Source: Catenulispora sp. EB89
Lineage (GTDB): Bacteria; Actinomycetota; Actinomycetes; Streptomycetales; Catenulisporaceae
Assembly: GCF_041261445.1 (NCBI RefSeq)
Contig: NZ_JBGCCU010000005.1
Coordinates: 186,001 to 250,000 of the forward strand
Reading direction: 5' to 3'
Length of the DNA stretch: 64,000 bases
Part shown: positions 33,318 to 42,423 of the stretch, in pieces
Position numbering within the stretch: position 1 is the stretch's first letter
Layout: each line of letters starts with the position of its first letter
Notes under the pieces: model-generated
Database searches by the model: none
What the model was told of the DNA's origin: nothing
The model's input: only the letters and a program-made list of their open reading frames with translations
Translations under genes and position numbers: made by a program

Positions 33318-36300
33318 TCAGCCCTCCTCCATGACGATGATCTCGCATCCGTCGGGCAGACCGGGCACTCGCGCCAGGATCGCGGCGATCCGCTCGGGAT
33401 CGGTGACCCGGTGGGTCCGGGCGCCGGGCGGGAACACGTACTCGCGGGTGCCCCGGTAGACGGTGAACGGCGACAGGTCGCGGGCGTTCTTGCCGGTGAG
33501 CTCGTACAGCACCAGGGTCGGCGTCCCGCTGCCGGGATTGGTCTCCATGAAGTGGACCGCCGTGGCCAGGTCCGGGCTGAGGCTGAACACCTGCCGGGTG
33601 GTGGCCTGGTCGCCGTAGCGTCCCCGGCTCAGCAGGTTGACCTTGTCGCCGCGGAACACCAGCATCGGGTGCTCCGGGCTGCCCATCGCCGGGAGCTGGT
33701 GCAGCGCCTCCATGAACATGTCGGTGTGGACGCGGATCTCGTCGAACAGCGCGGGCAGCCGTTCGTTCACCTGCTCCTTGATGCCGGCCCAGGCGTAGGC
33801 GCGTTCGTCGGACGCGCCGTCGATCCATTGCCGGGCTTCGGGAGTCAGCGGGGAGTTCTTGTTCAGCGGCTCGGGGCCGGTGTGCACGATCGGCCGCAGG
33901 GAGATCGGCAGCCGGCCCGGGTTCTCCCCCTTGGCGAGGGCCGACAGGTAGCGTTCGACGGAGACTCGCGCGGTGTGTCCGAACTCGGTGCGCATGAGCC
34001 GGTCCGCAATCGACTCCGGCAGCGATCCGGTGAACGAGTCCACGGTCAGCGCGTGGTTGATGGCCGTGTGGCTGTGCGTGGTGTAGACGGCCAGCGCGGT
34101 CAGATGGGCCTCGGACAGCCCGGCGACGGCCGCGCGCACGGCCTCGGGGTCGTTCGGGTCGATGCCGTTGCGCTCGGCCCAGGCGTGCAGCGTGTACTCC
34201 GGGATGTGCGCGGACGGCGGCGTGTGCTCCGGGATCTGGCCGGCCGGCGGCTCGCCGTCGGTGATGTGGCCGTCGGACAGCTGCTGCCAGATCTCGTGGA
34301 CCAGTTCGTTCAGCTCCGGCTCGTCGGCGCGGTTGTGCCGGGCTTCGGTGAAGCCCTGCGGGTCCGTGGCCAGGTGCTGGTAGTGCGTCTGGTGCGGCAG
34401 CGGGACGTCCGGGGCCGGCCCGGACTCGCCGTGCCAGTCCAGGACCCGCCGGTAGAACTCCACCGGGTCCACGCGATCGGCGATCCGACCGCCGGCCAGC
34501 GGTCCGCTCCGGGCGATCTGCGCGCCGAGCGCCATCTCGTAGAGCGAGTGGTCCCGGCCGGGCAGCATCCAGGCCATCAGGCCCTTGAGGAACTGGTCGC
34601 GCTGTGCCGGATCCAGGCCCAGCAGCTCGGCCGAGGTGAGCATCTTGGTGGTGGTCAGGGAGATGCCGTCGGCCGTGGGCAGGCCGGCTTCCTCGGTCGC
34701 GTCGGTCCAGGCGCTCTTGGTGTCGTGGACCGTGACGCCCTCGCGCCAGGGCAGCTTGGCGTTCGGGTCGTCGACCGGCAGATCCATGTGCTGCTGCACG
34801 AAATCCCGGGACAGCCGGCCGAGCGGCGCCCCGAGATCCGCGTAGTCCTGCGCGGTGCGTGCCAACGTCTCCTGCTCGGTGTCCGGGCGGTCGTTGCGGC
34901 CCTTCTGGCTCCGGATCGTGGCCGCCTGGTTCTTGATCCAGTGGTCGGAGCCGCGGATCACGTTGCCGGTGGCCACCGGGTCGCGGTCGAAGCGGTGGCC
35001 GCCGGCTCCGAGGATCTTCTCTCCCAGCGGTCCGGCTTCGAAGGCTCCGAGCGCGCGCCGCAGCGGGCTGTTGAGCTGGCGGTAGCGGGCTCGCAGGCTC
35101 TCGATGTTCACGCCCGCGTCCTGGAGCCGGTTCCAGTCCCCGGCGTCGGCGACCCGGATGACGGCGTTCTTGAAGACCTCCGGGCGGTCGTAGTTCATGT
35201 AGAAGGCGTTGTAGAGGGCTGTCATGGTCTCCCGGACATCGCCCTGCTCCAGGATCGTGTCGACGGAGACGTGCGTGCCGACGTTGCCCGCGTTGCCTGC
35301 CTTGTCGCTGAGGAAGACGCTGTCGATCCGGTGCTCGAAGGCGGCTTGGGACTCGTCCGGCAGCTTGTCGTTGAGCGTGCGCAGCGCCGTGCGCAGGTCT
35401 CGCAGAGCACTGCGAGCCTGGTCCAGGACCGCGGGGTCCTTGAAGTCGAAGGCGCCCAGCTTCTGTTCGAAGCCGGTGGATTCCTGGAGCGAGCCTTCGC
35501 GGTCGATGCGCCGGAGCTGTTTGAAGCCCCAGGGCGCCGGCTGTTTGTCCCCGGCCAGCTGGAGGACGTCGCCGGTCGGGTCGAAGTGCGCCGAGGGCGG
35601 CCGGAGCGGGTCGCCGGGCGGCAGGTCGCGGGTCTCGACGCGGCCGTCGGAGGTCGGGTGCGCGAGCTTCCAGGTGCCGTCGCCGGCCAGGTGTCCGGTG
35701 CCGGTGCCGTCGTCGACCAGGTCCGGGCGCTGGCCGTGCGGGCTGTCGACCTGGTGGGCGGTGGCGACGACGGTGCCGCGGTGGTCGATCCAGACCGGTG
35801 CGTCGGCGGCGATGACGTCGTGCCCCGATACCCGGGCCAGCTCGGCCGCGCCATCCGCGGCCTCGCAGCCGTAGAGCCGGATCGGGACGTCCTTCGGGAC
35901 GTTCGCGAGGTGGTCGGCGAGCTCGGAGAACGGCAGGTGCATGCCGCCGACGACGATGCCGTCCGCGTCGGAGTGGGCGAAGATCGTGAAGGCGCCGGCG
36001 CGGGGGTCCGCGGAGGCAGCCATCCGGCGCAGGATGTCGCCGTTGGTGTCGAGAGTGCTCACGACGAGGCCGGATTCTGTGGTGTCCAGCCGGACTTGAG
36101 TGCTGTGCTCGCCGTCGGTGACGGTCACCAGTTGGTGATCGCCTTCGCCGGTGACCGAGGCGATGTGCGCGGGACGGTCGGGGAGGCCGAAGGGGTCGCC
36201 GGGACTTCCGTCGCCGCGACCGCCGCCACCGGAATCCGAGCGCCCGCCACCGTTTCCGGTGTGACTGCTGCCGAGCGCCGTGAACGTTGCGGCATGCACG

Positions 36301-38264
36301 GCGCCGACGCCGACCAGTTCGCGCTGTTGTGCCGCGGTCCCACTGAGTTGGGATTCGAATCGTTGGGCTTGATCGCTGAGCGCCTGTGCCGCCTGCTGGT
36401 GTTCGGCGGCGTACTGCTGCTGGTAACGCTCCAGGTCGTTCTGGCCGTGGAAGGTCCCGTCCTGCGTGATGTCGCCGGGCACCGCTGTGGGATCACTGGA
36501 AACGGCCGGGTCCTCCTGGCCGATCCCGCTCGCGGCGCGGGTGTGCGCGGCGGCCATGTCGCCGGGCGCGCCTTGCGGGCGCAGGAAGTCGTTGAGCGGC
36601 TGGACGCCCTGGAACGAGCCGTCCGCGTTGAACGCGGCCTGGTGGCCCGGCGGGATCGGGTTGTCGCCGGGGTAGGTGTAGACCTCCCGCAACTGCCCGG
36701 TGTCGTAGTTGTAGACCGCGGCCTCGTTGGTGCCCAGTGGACGGTTGAAGCCCTGCGGCACGGTCTGCCCGTCCCCGGAGACCACGACCACCGGGTCCTT
36801 GCCCTGCTGGAAGACGTGCGAGGCGCCGGGATCGACGGGGCGCATCGTCGGGTCGTAGACCGGCGCGGAGTCCGGAGCAGAGTCCGGAGCAGAGCCGGGC
36901 GTCGGGGCGTTGCGGACCGCCGTCCCCTGATACTGACCGTTGGAGTCGTAGAGCTCTGATGTCCCCGCGTGCAGCGGGCCCTTGCCGCCGCCGTGCGACA
37001 CGACGCCGGTCGGCTCGTACGCGCCGCCGCCCTCCGAGGGCGCGTAGGTGACGCTGCCGGTCGGGCTGCCGCCGCGGTCGAGCGTCTGCGCGCGCACCGC
37101 CTGGTAGTCCGTCGTGGCGCCGCTCTTGTCGCTGACGGTCAGGGTCCCGGTGTCGCCGTCGAAGCTGCCGCGTCCGAGGCGGGTCGGCGGCTGGGAGGGG
37201 TCCGGTCCGGTCCGGTAGACGGTCAGGCCGTTCGCGCCGTTCGGATCGATCGCGCCGCCGTAGCGGTGCACCAGCAGGTTGTCGCCGCCGGTGGTGTCGA
37301 TCGTCATGCGCGGGGCGGTGATCTGGTCCTTCGCGAGGTCCTTGGCGCCATGGATCCCGCTCTGGAACATGCCCTGCAGGAAGGACTTCTGCCAGTTCGC
37401 GAACGGGCCCTGCTCGCCGGCGGCCCAGTTCTTGGCGCCGAGGTCCTGGATCCCCTGGTCCGCGTAGTAGGTCGCCGCGTTGCCGCCGACCATCGACGCG
37501 CCGCCGTAGACCATGCCGGCGCCCTTGCGGACGAACGGGTTGTTGGTGAAGGAGTTGTCGAGCAGAGGCTTGGCGAAGGCCGGCATGGCCAGGTCGAACC
37601 GCTTGGCGAACTGGCCGCCGAGGCCCGGCAGCGCGAACAGGCCGCCGAGCAGGATGCCGTGCTCGAAGTCGTGCAGCAGCAGCGAGCCGTCGTAGTCGCC
37701 CCAGCTCCGGTGGCCCTCCACCATCTGGACCGTCTCGGAGATCAGGTCCGGCAGCAAGGTGAAGGCCAGCGCTTCTATCAGGCCCTTGATGAGCATGCGC
37801 AGCGCGCTCTGCGCCGCCCAGCGCTCGGCGGCGACCTGGATCGCGACCAGCGGGGTGTCCAGGCCGAAGGTCGCGGCGATCTCCGCCAGCGCTTCGAGGA
37901 TCTGGATGTAGAGGATGACCGCGACGACGTTCTCGGAGATCTTCGTCGCCTCGATCTGCAGGGCGGCGGCGTCGGCGTAGTTGGCCATCGCGGCGCACTG
38001 GCCGGCCAGCTGCTCCAGGATGCCGTTGCCCTGGACGTACTTCGACCAGTAGTTGTTGAACTCGTCGCAGGACACGGAGGTGATCGCGGAGTTGACCTTC
38101 GAGACCACGTCGTTGCCGTAGCCGGCGGCGTTCAGCAGCGAGCCGCACGCCTCCTGCCAGGCCTCACCGCAGCGGCGCAGGGCGTCCTCGTCGCCCTGCG
38201 GCCAGGACAGCCCCAGCATCTCCTGGGCCCAGCCCCAGGGTGGGACGAACTGCGGGACGGACAT
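33318..38264 (-). CDS. CpnT-like ESX toxin with ADP-ribosyltransferase-type C-terminus
   Basis: A 1648-residue protein at the end of the ESX operon. Residues 1-310 resemble the CpnT/WXG100-like N-terminal helical domain of actinobacterial T7SS toxins (GDEDALRRCGEAWQEACGSL, CDEFNNYWSKYVQGN). A Gly/Pro-rich linker region follows. Around 760-830 is a domain with HLPFSELADHLANV and IRLYGCEAADGAAELARVSG. Around 1250 is VHDTKSAWTDATEEAGLPTA with MLPGRDHSLYEMALGA. The C-terminal ~115 residues carry MLVFRGDKV (Arg 1538), VFSLSP (Ser 1561/1563) and GTREYVFPPG (Glu 1608), the R-S-E order of NAD-dependent ADP-ribosyltransferases. A Thr sits two residues before the Glu, instead of the Glu/Gln typical of Arg-modifying enzymes. 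The target is unknown. Immunity genes follow directly. Confidence 0.82.
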   Translation of the reverse strand: MSVPQFVPPWGWAQEMLGLSWPQGDEDALRRCGEAWQEACGSLLNAAGYGNDVVSKVNSAITSVSCDEFNNYWSKYVQGNGILEQLAGQCAAMANYADAAALQIEATKISENVVAVILYIQILEALAEIAATFGLDTPLVAIQVAAERWAAQSALRMLIKGLIEALAFTLLPDLISETVQMVEGHRSWGDYDGSLLLHDFEHGILLGGLFALPGLGGQFAKRFDLAMPAFAKPLLDNSFTNNPFVRKGAGMVYGGASMVGGNAATYYADQGIQDLGAKNWAAGEQGPFANWQKSFLQGMFQSGIHGAKDLAKDQITAPRMTIDTTGGDNLLVHRYGGAIDPNGANGLTVYRTGPDPSQPPTRLGRGSFDGDTGTLTVSDKSGATTDYQAVRAQTLDRGGSPTGSVTYAPSEGGGAYEPTGVVSHGGGKGPLHAGTSELYDSNGQYQGTAVRNAPTPGSAPDSAPDSAPVYDPTMRPVDPGASHVFQQGKDPVVVVSGDGQTVPQGFNRPLGTNEAAVYNYDTGQLREVYTYPGDNPIPPGHQAAFNADGSFQGVQPLNDFLRPQGAPGDMAAAHTRAASGIGQEDPAVSSDPTAVPGDITQDGTFHGQNDLERYQQQYAAEHQQAAQALSDQAQRFESQLSGTAAQQRELVGVGAVHAATFTALGSSHTGNGGGRSDSGGGGRGDGSPGDPFGLPDRPAHIASVTGEGDHQLVTVTDGEHSTQVRLDTTESGLVVSTLDTNGDILRRMAASADPRAGAFTIFAHSDADGIVVGGMHLPFSELADHLANVPKDVPIRLYGCEAADGAAELARVSGHDVIAADAPVWIDHRGTVVATAHQVDSPHGQRPDLVDDGTGTGHLAGDGTWKLAHPTSDGRVETRDLPPGDPLRPPSAHFDPTGDVLQLAGDKQPAPWGFKQLRRIDREGSLQESTGFEQKLGAFDFKDPAVLDQARSALRDLRTALRTLNDKLPDESQAAFEHRIDSVFLSDKAGNAGNVGTHVSVDTILEQGDVRETMTALYNAFYMNYDRPEVFKNAVIRVADAGDWNRLQDAGVNIESLRARYRQLNSPLRRALGAFEAGPLGEKILGAGGHRFDRDPVATGNVIRGSDHWIKNQAATIRSQKGRNDRPDTEQETLARTAQDYADLGAPLGRLSRDFVQQHMDLPVDDPNAKLPWREGVTVHDTKSAWTDATEEAGLPTADGISLTTTKMLTSAELLGLDPAQRDQFLKGLMAWMLPGRDHSLYEMALGAQIARSGPLAGGRIADRVDPVEFYRRVLDWHGESGPAPDVPLPHQTHYQHLATDPQGFTEARHNRADEPELNELVHEIWQQLSDGHITDGEPPAGQIPEHTPPSAHIPEYTLHAWAERNGIDPNDPEAVRAAVAGLSEAHLTALAVYTTHSHTAINHALTVDSFTGSLPESIADRLMRTEFGHTARVSVERYLSALAKGENPGRLPISLRPIVHTGPEPLNKNSPLTPEARQWIDGASDERAYAWAGIKEQVNERLPALFDEIRVHTDMFMEALHQLPAMGSPEHPMLVFRGDKVNLLSRGRYGDQATTRQVFSLSPDLATAVHFMETNPGSGTPTLVLYELTGKNARDLSPFTVYRGTREYVFPPGARTHRVTDPERIAAILARVPGLPDGCEIIVMEEG

Positions 38265-38278
38265 GGCCTGGCCCCTCC

Positions 38279-38569
38279 CTAAGCCTTCTCTACACTTTGG
38301 TAGCTCTTGGCCCAGCTGGCGGTGGCGTCGGCCATCGCGGACACCCCGCCGTCCACCGCGTCCATCTGCTCCAGCGCCTTCATCGCCGGTTCGACGTAGG
38401 TCTTGGCGATCTGGGCGCCGGCCTCGTCATTGCCCCAGCAGGCGCCCTCGGCGTTGAGCTTGGCCAGCAGCGTGGTCTGCACGGCGCGCACCTGGTCGGC
38501 GACCGCTGCGAACTCGGCGCCGTTGGTCTGGACCTCGCTGGGGACGACGGTGAATCCTCCGCCGGTCAC
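38279..38569 (-). CDS. WXG100-like ESX protein (coupled to YbaB gene)
   Basis: A 96-residue helical-hairpin protein. The mid-protein turn is GACWGNDEAGAQIAKTYVEP (Trp 45 in W-G-N), a WXG-like variant common in T7SS loci. The GTG at 38569 overlaps the stop of the YbaB gene (GTGA) and is preceded by GGAGG at 7 nt. The toxin gene starts 14 bp after its stop. It may be the dedicated secretion partner of the CpnT-like toxin, since CpnT-type substrates travel with small WXG100 partners (inference). Confidence 0.8.
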   Translation of the reverse strand: MTGGGFTVVPSEVQTNGAEFAAVADQVRAVQTTLLAKLNAEGACWGNDEAGAQIAKTYVEPAMKALEQMDAVDGGVSAMADATASWAKSYQSVEKA

Positions 38570-39033
38570 AGGTTCCCCTCCTTGAGCCGGTCGAGCCATT
38601 CGCCGAGGTCCAGGCCCTGGTTCGGGGCCGAGGACGGCAGCCGCGAGGGCCGCGGCGGCTGCGCGTCGCCGCGCAGGTACGCCTCGACGTCGAAGTCGCG
38701 GCCGAGTACGGACTTCATCAGGTCGCCGACCTTCTCCCCGGCGTCGCGGTGCGCTCGTTCGCAGAGCTCGACGATCTCCTGGGCGAGCTCGGTCGGGCCG
38801 AGTTTGCGGTACGCGCGCGGGTCGATCTCCAGGGTGCGCAGGTCGCCGTGCGGGCCGACGGTCACCCGGATGTCGTCCTCGGGGGTGCGGGCCCGGCCCT
38901 CGATGGCGGCGCTGCGCTGCTTGAAGTCCGTGACCCGGGCCTTGACGTCGTCGGCCTCGTCGAGCAGCTGGGAATACAGGGCCTTGAGTTGCGCGACTGA
39001 TTGCGCGGTAGCGAACGTCGGTAACTCGCTCAC
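38566..39033 (-). CDS. YbaB/EbfC-family protein in ESX operon
   Basis: A 155-residue protein. The central domain (about 15-105) is YbaB-like: a long helix LKALYSQLLDEADDVKARVT, then beta strands with VGPHGDLRTLEIDPRAYRKL and a closing helix with LAQEIVELCERAHRDAG. A C-terminal Pro/Arg-rich tail follows. Classical YbaB proteins bind DNA as dimers. In T7SS loci they are often found beside WXG-type genes, where the role is unclear. The GTG at 39033 is preferred because GGAAGG lies 8 nt upstream; a longer frame upstream lacks support. Confidence 0.78.
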   Translation of the reverse strand: MSELPTFATAQSVAQLKALYSQLLDEADDVKARVTDFKQRSAAIEGRARTPEDDIRVTVGPHGDLRTLEIDPRAYRKLGPTELAQEIVELCERAHRDAGEKVGDLMKSVLGRDFDVEAYLRGDAQPPRPSRLPSSAPNQGLDLGEWLDRLKEGNL

Positions 39034-39170
39034 GGTGCCTGCCTTCCGCCAAGTGGTCGAGCCGAGCCCGGCGCCGCTGCCTTGCGACGTCTTGGTGGAC
39101 GTCGCCAGGCAGCGGGTGCGCCGTCGGCGTTTCTGTTTCCGGGCCCAGGGTGTCCCAGGCTCGGTGCCGT

Positions 39171-41012
39171 TTAGGGCTCGCTTCCGATGACCGGCGGGGC
39201 GGCCGAACCCTCGGCCAGACCCCACAGGTCCTCCTCCTCGGGAAGCCAGGACTTGCGGTTGCGATCCCCGTTTCCGCCGTTCATCCCCATCGGGGCCATC
39301 GGCGGCATCATCGGCATGCGGCCGGCCGAGCCGGCCTCGGCCATCGCCGCCTGTTCGCCGAGTGCGCCCTGCGCGGCCGCGGTTTCTCCGGCGGCCAGCG
39401 GTGCGCCGGAGGCCGTGGTGCCCAGGCCGAGTCCGCCGTTGGCGCCCGCGGTCGGTGCGCCGCCGCCGTAGCCGCCGGCGCCCAGCGCTCCGAGGCCGCC
39501 GACACCACCGAGGCCTCCGAGTCCGCCGCCGGTCCCGGCCAGGCCGGTGGCCGCGCCGCCGGGGCCGAGACTGCCGGCGCCGAGACCTCCGAGGCCGCCG
39601 GTTCCGCCGCCGGGCAGGCCCGAGGTCACCGTCGGGAGCTGGTTCGGATTGAAGCCGGCGGTCTGCGTGGAGGTGTAGCCGCCCGGCGTGGTGACCGGAT
39701 TCGGGAGCCCGGTCGGTGTCGGGAAGCCGCCGTTCGTGCCGCCGGGCGGATTCGGCAGACCGCCGTTGCCGCCGGGCAGGCCGCCGTTGCCTCCGGGGAC
39801 GCCGCCGTTGCCCGGGCCCGGCAGGCCGGTAGCCGGCGGGTTCGGCGTCGGCAGGTGGTAGGGCGGAGGCGTGGGGGTCGTCAGGCCGGTCGGCGTCTTC
39901 GGCACCGGGGGCTGCTTGAGGCCGGTGGCGCCCGGGCTGCCGATCTTGCCGCCGGTACCGAGGCCTCCGGTCCCCAGGCCGCCGGCGCCCAGGCCACCGG
40001 TTCCGAGGCCGCCCTTCCCGCCCGGGCCGGTCCCGTCACCCGTCGGCGGCTTCAGGGCCTTGGCGGGCTGCGGGAGCGGCGGGAACTGGGACCGGGCGTC
40101 GGTGAAGTGCTGCCCGGTGATGGTCATCAGGTCCTGCAGATGCGTGCCGTACTGCTGCCAGAAGTGGTGCTGGAAGTACCCGGCCGTGAAGACGCTCGGG
40201 TCCTTCTCGGTCACCATGTTGTTGCCGTCGGCCGAGTCGAAGACCGTGATCTTCTGGACCTGCGGGTAGGTGTCGTTCGGGTTGTAGGAGCACCAGACCA
40301 GGCCCGAGTAGCCGTAGTCGCCGGAGCCGTTCTGGTCTGGCGCGTACAGGTCGAAGGTGCTGGCTATGTACGGGTTCGACGGGTCAGCGTGCATGTTCTG
40401 CGCCGGGACGTAGATCATGGCACTGACGCTCATCGGCCCGGACTGGTCCGAGTAGCTGGTGTACTGCTCGCTCTGCTGGGTCTGCACCCAGACGCAGTTG
40501 GCCGGCAGCCAGGTCGAGACGATCGTCGCCATGGCGTTCGGCACCACCGCCTTGCTGCCCGAGCTCGGCGTGCCCCAGGCGTCGAAGATCGGCTGGAAGG
40601 CGGCCTTGCTCTTGCCCAGGTTGCCGGCCAGCCCCGAGAGCACGCCCTGGATCTTCGGCATGGTCTGCGCGATCTGGTCCCCGTAGGCGGCGGTCGCCGT
40701 GGCCTTGGTGCCGTAGTCGCTGGCCGCGGCACCGGTCCACTTCAGGTCGCCGGTGTTGGCGCTGATCAGGCCGGCCATCGAGGTCGGCGTCGCCGGATCG
40801 CTGACCGTCTGCTGCAGGACGCCGGCGTTGATCTTCCAGTTCTGCGCCACGGTGGTGAGCTGGCCGATGTAGTCGTCGATCGGGGTGGACTTGCCGTTGG
40901 GGCGGAAGATCGCCTCGATCTGCTGGTTGGCCAGTGCGGCGTTGGCCGCCGACGGGGCGGTGGTGGTCGAGCGGCTCGTGCTGTAGCTGGGACCCGGGTC
41001 GGGGCGGCTCAC
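39171..41012 (-). CDS. PPE-like Gly-rich T7SS substrate
   Basis: A 613-residue protein. Residues 1-310 are helical with ANQQIEAIFRPNGKSTPIDD, WKINAGVLQQTVSDPATPTS and WTGAAASDYGTKATATAAY, the last resembling the W-x-G-x-A-A-x-x-Y turn of PPE/WXG substrates. It continues into a Gly/Pro-rich low-complexity part (about 315-560, GGLGTGG and GGNGGLPGG repeats). It ends in MPPMAPMGMNGG, SWLPEEEDLWG and APPVIG, a C-terminal ending I know from actinobacterial ESX-linked proteins. There is no Sec signal peptide. The GTG at 41012 overlaps the upstream stop and has GGGAGG at 6 nt. It is likely exported by, or a shaping part of, the ESX machine. Confidence 0.72.
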   Translation of the reverse strand: MSRPDPGPSYSTSRSTTTAPSAANAALANQQIEAIFRPNGKSTPIDDYIGQLTTVAQNWKINAGVLQQTVSDPATPTSMAGLISANTGDLKWTGAAASDYGTKATATAAYGDQIAQTMPKIQGVLSGLAGNLGKSKAAFQPIFDAWGTPSSGSKAVVPNAMATIVSTWLPANCVWVQTQQSEQYTSYSDQSGPMSVSAMIYVPAQNMHADPSNPYIASTFDLYAPDQNGSGDYGYSGLVWCSYNPNDTYPQVQKITVFDSADGNNMVTEKDPSVFTAGYFQHHFWQQYGTHLQDLMTITGQHFTDARSQFPPLPQPAKALKPPTGDGTGPGGKGGLGTGGLGAGGLGTGGLGTGGKIGSPGATGLKQPPVPKTPTGLTTPTPPPYHLPTPNPPATGLPGPGNGGVPGGNGGLPGGNGGLPNPPGGTNGGFPTPTGLPNPVTTPGGYTSTQTAGFNPNQLPTVTSGLPGGGTGGLGGLGAGSLGPGGAATGLAGTGGGLGGLGGVGGLGALGAGGYGGGAPTAGANGGLGLGTTASGAPLAAGETAAAQGALGEQAAMAEAGSAGRMPMMPPMAPMGMNGGNGDRNRKSWLPEEEDLWGLAEGSAAPPVIGSEP

Positions 41013-41497
41013 TGGGTGCCTCCCGTTTGGGTCGTCGTGGTGCCGGTCGTTCCGGTTGTCCCAGTCGTTCCGGTGGTTCCGGTCGTGCCGGTCGTCGTCC
41101 CGGTCGGGTCGGCCAGCGCCTGGTTGAGCCGGTCGTTGACGACGCTCGCGCCGGCCTTCTCCAGATCCGCCGCGCTCTGGTAGTTGGCCGTCGTCCACTG
41201 CGCGACGTCGGACAGCGCGGTCACGTGCGTGACCAGCAGCTGCATGCCCGCGTTCGGCTGCGGGCCGACCAGCTGGTCGAGCACCGACGTGTAGTAGTCC
41301 CCGAACGTACCGGCGTCGGGGAACGCCACACCGCTGGCGAACTGCAACGGTGTGCTGCAGTCCTTCTGCAGCGAGCTCAGCGACGTGATGACCGCGGGCA
41401 GGCCGCTACCGGCCCCCGCCCCCGGCCCCCCGCCGGCCAGCCTCTGCAGTGCGGTGAATTCCGCGGTGATGTCACCGTCGGGGCTGCCGCCGGTCAC
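41009..41497 (-). CDS. Hypothetical ESX-operon protein with Thr/Gly repeat tail
   Basis: A 162-residue protein of unknown function. The body is helical (LPAVITSLSSLQKDCSTPLQ, MQLLVTHVTALSDVAQWTTA). The C-terminus is a run of TGT/TGTTG repeats encoded by GTTCCGG/GTCGTTCC-type DNA repeats (about 41030-41105), so its length may vary. It is coupled to the PPE-like gene by a 4-nt overlap (GTGA) and preceded by GAGG. The pairing with a PPE-like gene recalls PE-PPE or EsxB-EspB style pairs, but it lacks a PE motif. Confidence 0.6.
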   Translation of the reverse strand: MTGGSPDGDITAEFTALQRLAGGGPGAGAGSGLPAVITSLSSLQKDCSTPLQFASGVAFPDAGTFGDYYTSVLDQLVGPQPNAGMQLLVTHVTALSDVAQWTTANYQSAADLEKAGASVVNDRLNQALADPTGTTTGTTGTTGTTGTTGTTGTTTTQTGGTQ

Positions 41498-41547
41498 CTT
41501 TCCACCTCACTTCCGGCTCCGTTTGTCGACGTGTGGGACCCGCCGGC

Positions 41548-41850
41548 CTACTGACCGCCCCACAGGGAGATGTTCTGGGCCTCGATCTCCTGGTAGAGCT
41601 CCTGCGTCTGGTTGCCGTGGCTCTGCACTTCGCTGAGGATCGTGCTCATCCGCTCGAACTGGCCGTTCCACTTGCGGTGCACGTCGTCGTAGCCCAGCTT
41701 CGCGATGCCGTTCCAGAGCTCTGTGTTGCTCTGCAGGGTGGTCGTCAGGTCCTCGATCAGCTGCCGGCCCGCGGTGTTGATGGCGGTCAGCTCGGTGACG
41801 AAGTCCGAGATCGTCGCGTACTGGATGTTCATGAAGTCCGGGTTGCCCAC
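41548..41850 (-). CDS. WXG100-family protein (EsxA/EsxB-like) 1
   Basis: A 100-residue helix-turn-helix T7SS substrate. Helix 1 is DFVTELTAINTAGRQLIEDL, and the central turn is HRKWNGQFERMS (Trp 61, W-N-G). The C-terminus ends AQNISLWGGQ. The GTG at 41850 has GGGGA about 6 nt upstream; an ATG seven codons later is possible. It is adjacent to a second WXG100 gene, and together they would form the canonical secreted heterodimer that engages EccC. Confidence 0.88.
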   Translation of the reverse strand: MGNPDFMNIQYATISDFVTELTAINTAGRQLIEDLTTTLQSNTELWNGIAKLGYDDVHRKWNGQFERMSTILSEVQSHGNQTQELYQEIEAQNISLWGGQ

Positions 41851-41931
41851 GGTGTTCCCCGCCTTTCGGATGGAATGGAAGAAGCCTGCCTACCGGGAGC
41901 CGGAGAACCTGCCTCGGCCCCGCGGTTTTAG

Positions 41932-42264
41932 TCAGCTCTGGCCGCCGAGAAGACTCGACAGGCGCTTCACACCCGCGGTCTCATTCTCGATGCTGACCGC
42001 GTAGTTCCGCTGGTTGGCACCCATGTTGTGCAGGATGTTCTCCAGATCGCGGACCATGGACTGGTACTCGTTGTGGAACTCCAGCATGACCTCGCGCATC
42101 AGATCCGCCCCCTGCGACTGCCAACCCCCGTGGGTGGCGTCCCGGGCCGCGTCCAGGCGGCTCGCCAGGTTCTGCAGATTGTCGATCGCGTCCTGGATGG
42201 CGGTCTGCCCGGACTGCATCCCATGGAGATCCGCTCCGACCAGGCCGCTCGCACCGTCGCTCAT
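41932..42264 (-). CDS. WXG100-family protein (EsxA/EsxB-like) 2
   Basis: A 110-residue helical hairpin protein. Helix 1 is SGQTAIQDAIDNLQNLASRL, and the turn is THGGWQSQGADLMREV (Trp 48, W-Q-S in place of W-x-G). Helix 2 ends with YAVSIENETAGVKRLSS. A strong GAGGAGG lies just before the ATG at 42264. It is the first of the pair behind eccB, and one partner should carry the C-terminal export signal. A YxxxE-like YAVSIE is visible here (Y-A-V-S-I-E is one residue off the consensus). Confidence 0.87.
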   Translation of the reverse strand: MSDGASGLVGADLHGMQSGQTAIQDAIDNLQNLASRLDAARDATHGGWQSQGADLMREVMLEFHNEYQSMVRDLENILHNMGANQRNYAVSIENETAGVKRLSSLLGGQS

Positions 42265-42423
42265 GTCGCCTCCTCGATTACGAACCAGACCGGCGCTCGC
42301 CGTTCCATTTCCCTCAACACCATACGAGGCCACAGGCGTCTGAGTCGCCCTGCAGGAGGTTGATATTCGTGGGGCGACGAGGGCGTAACCGGTTTCGGGG
42401 CGATGATTGCGTTCCGCATCCCC

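Noticed and set aside
31677-36959. 1760-codon open frame on plus opposite the CpnT-like toxin and its immunity gene
   Set aside because: It spans two genes in antisense, has an implausible Arg/Val/Gly composition and no recognisable domain. The minus strand gives coherent proteins with Shine-Dalgarno sites.
39150-41183. 677-codon plus-strand frame opposite the PPE-like gene
   Set aside because: Antisense shadow; its Gly-free, Arg/Val-rich product lacks domains, whereas the minus-strand protein shares the ESX-typical end SWLPEEEDLWG and APPVIG.
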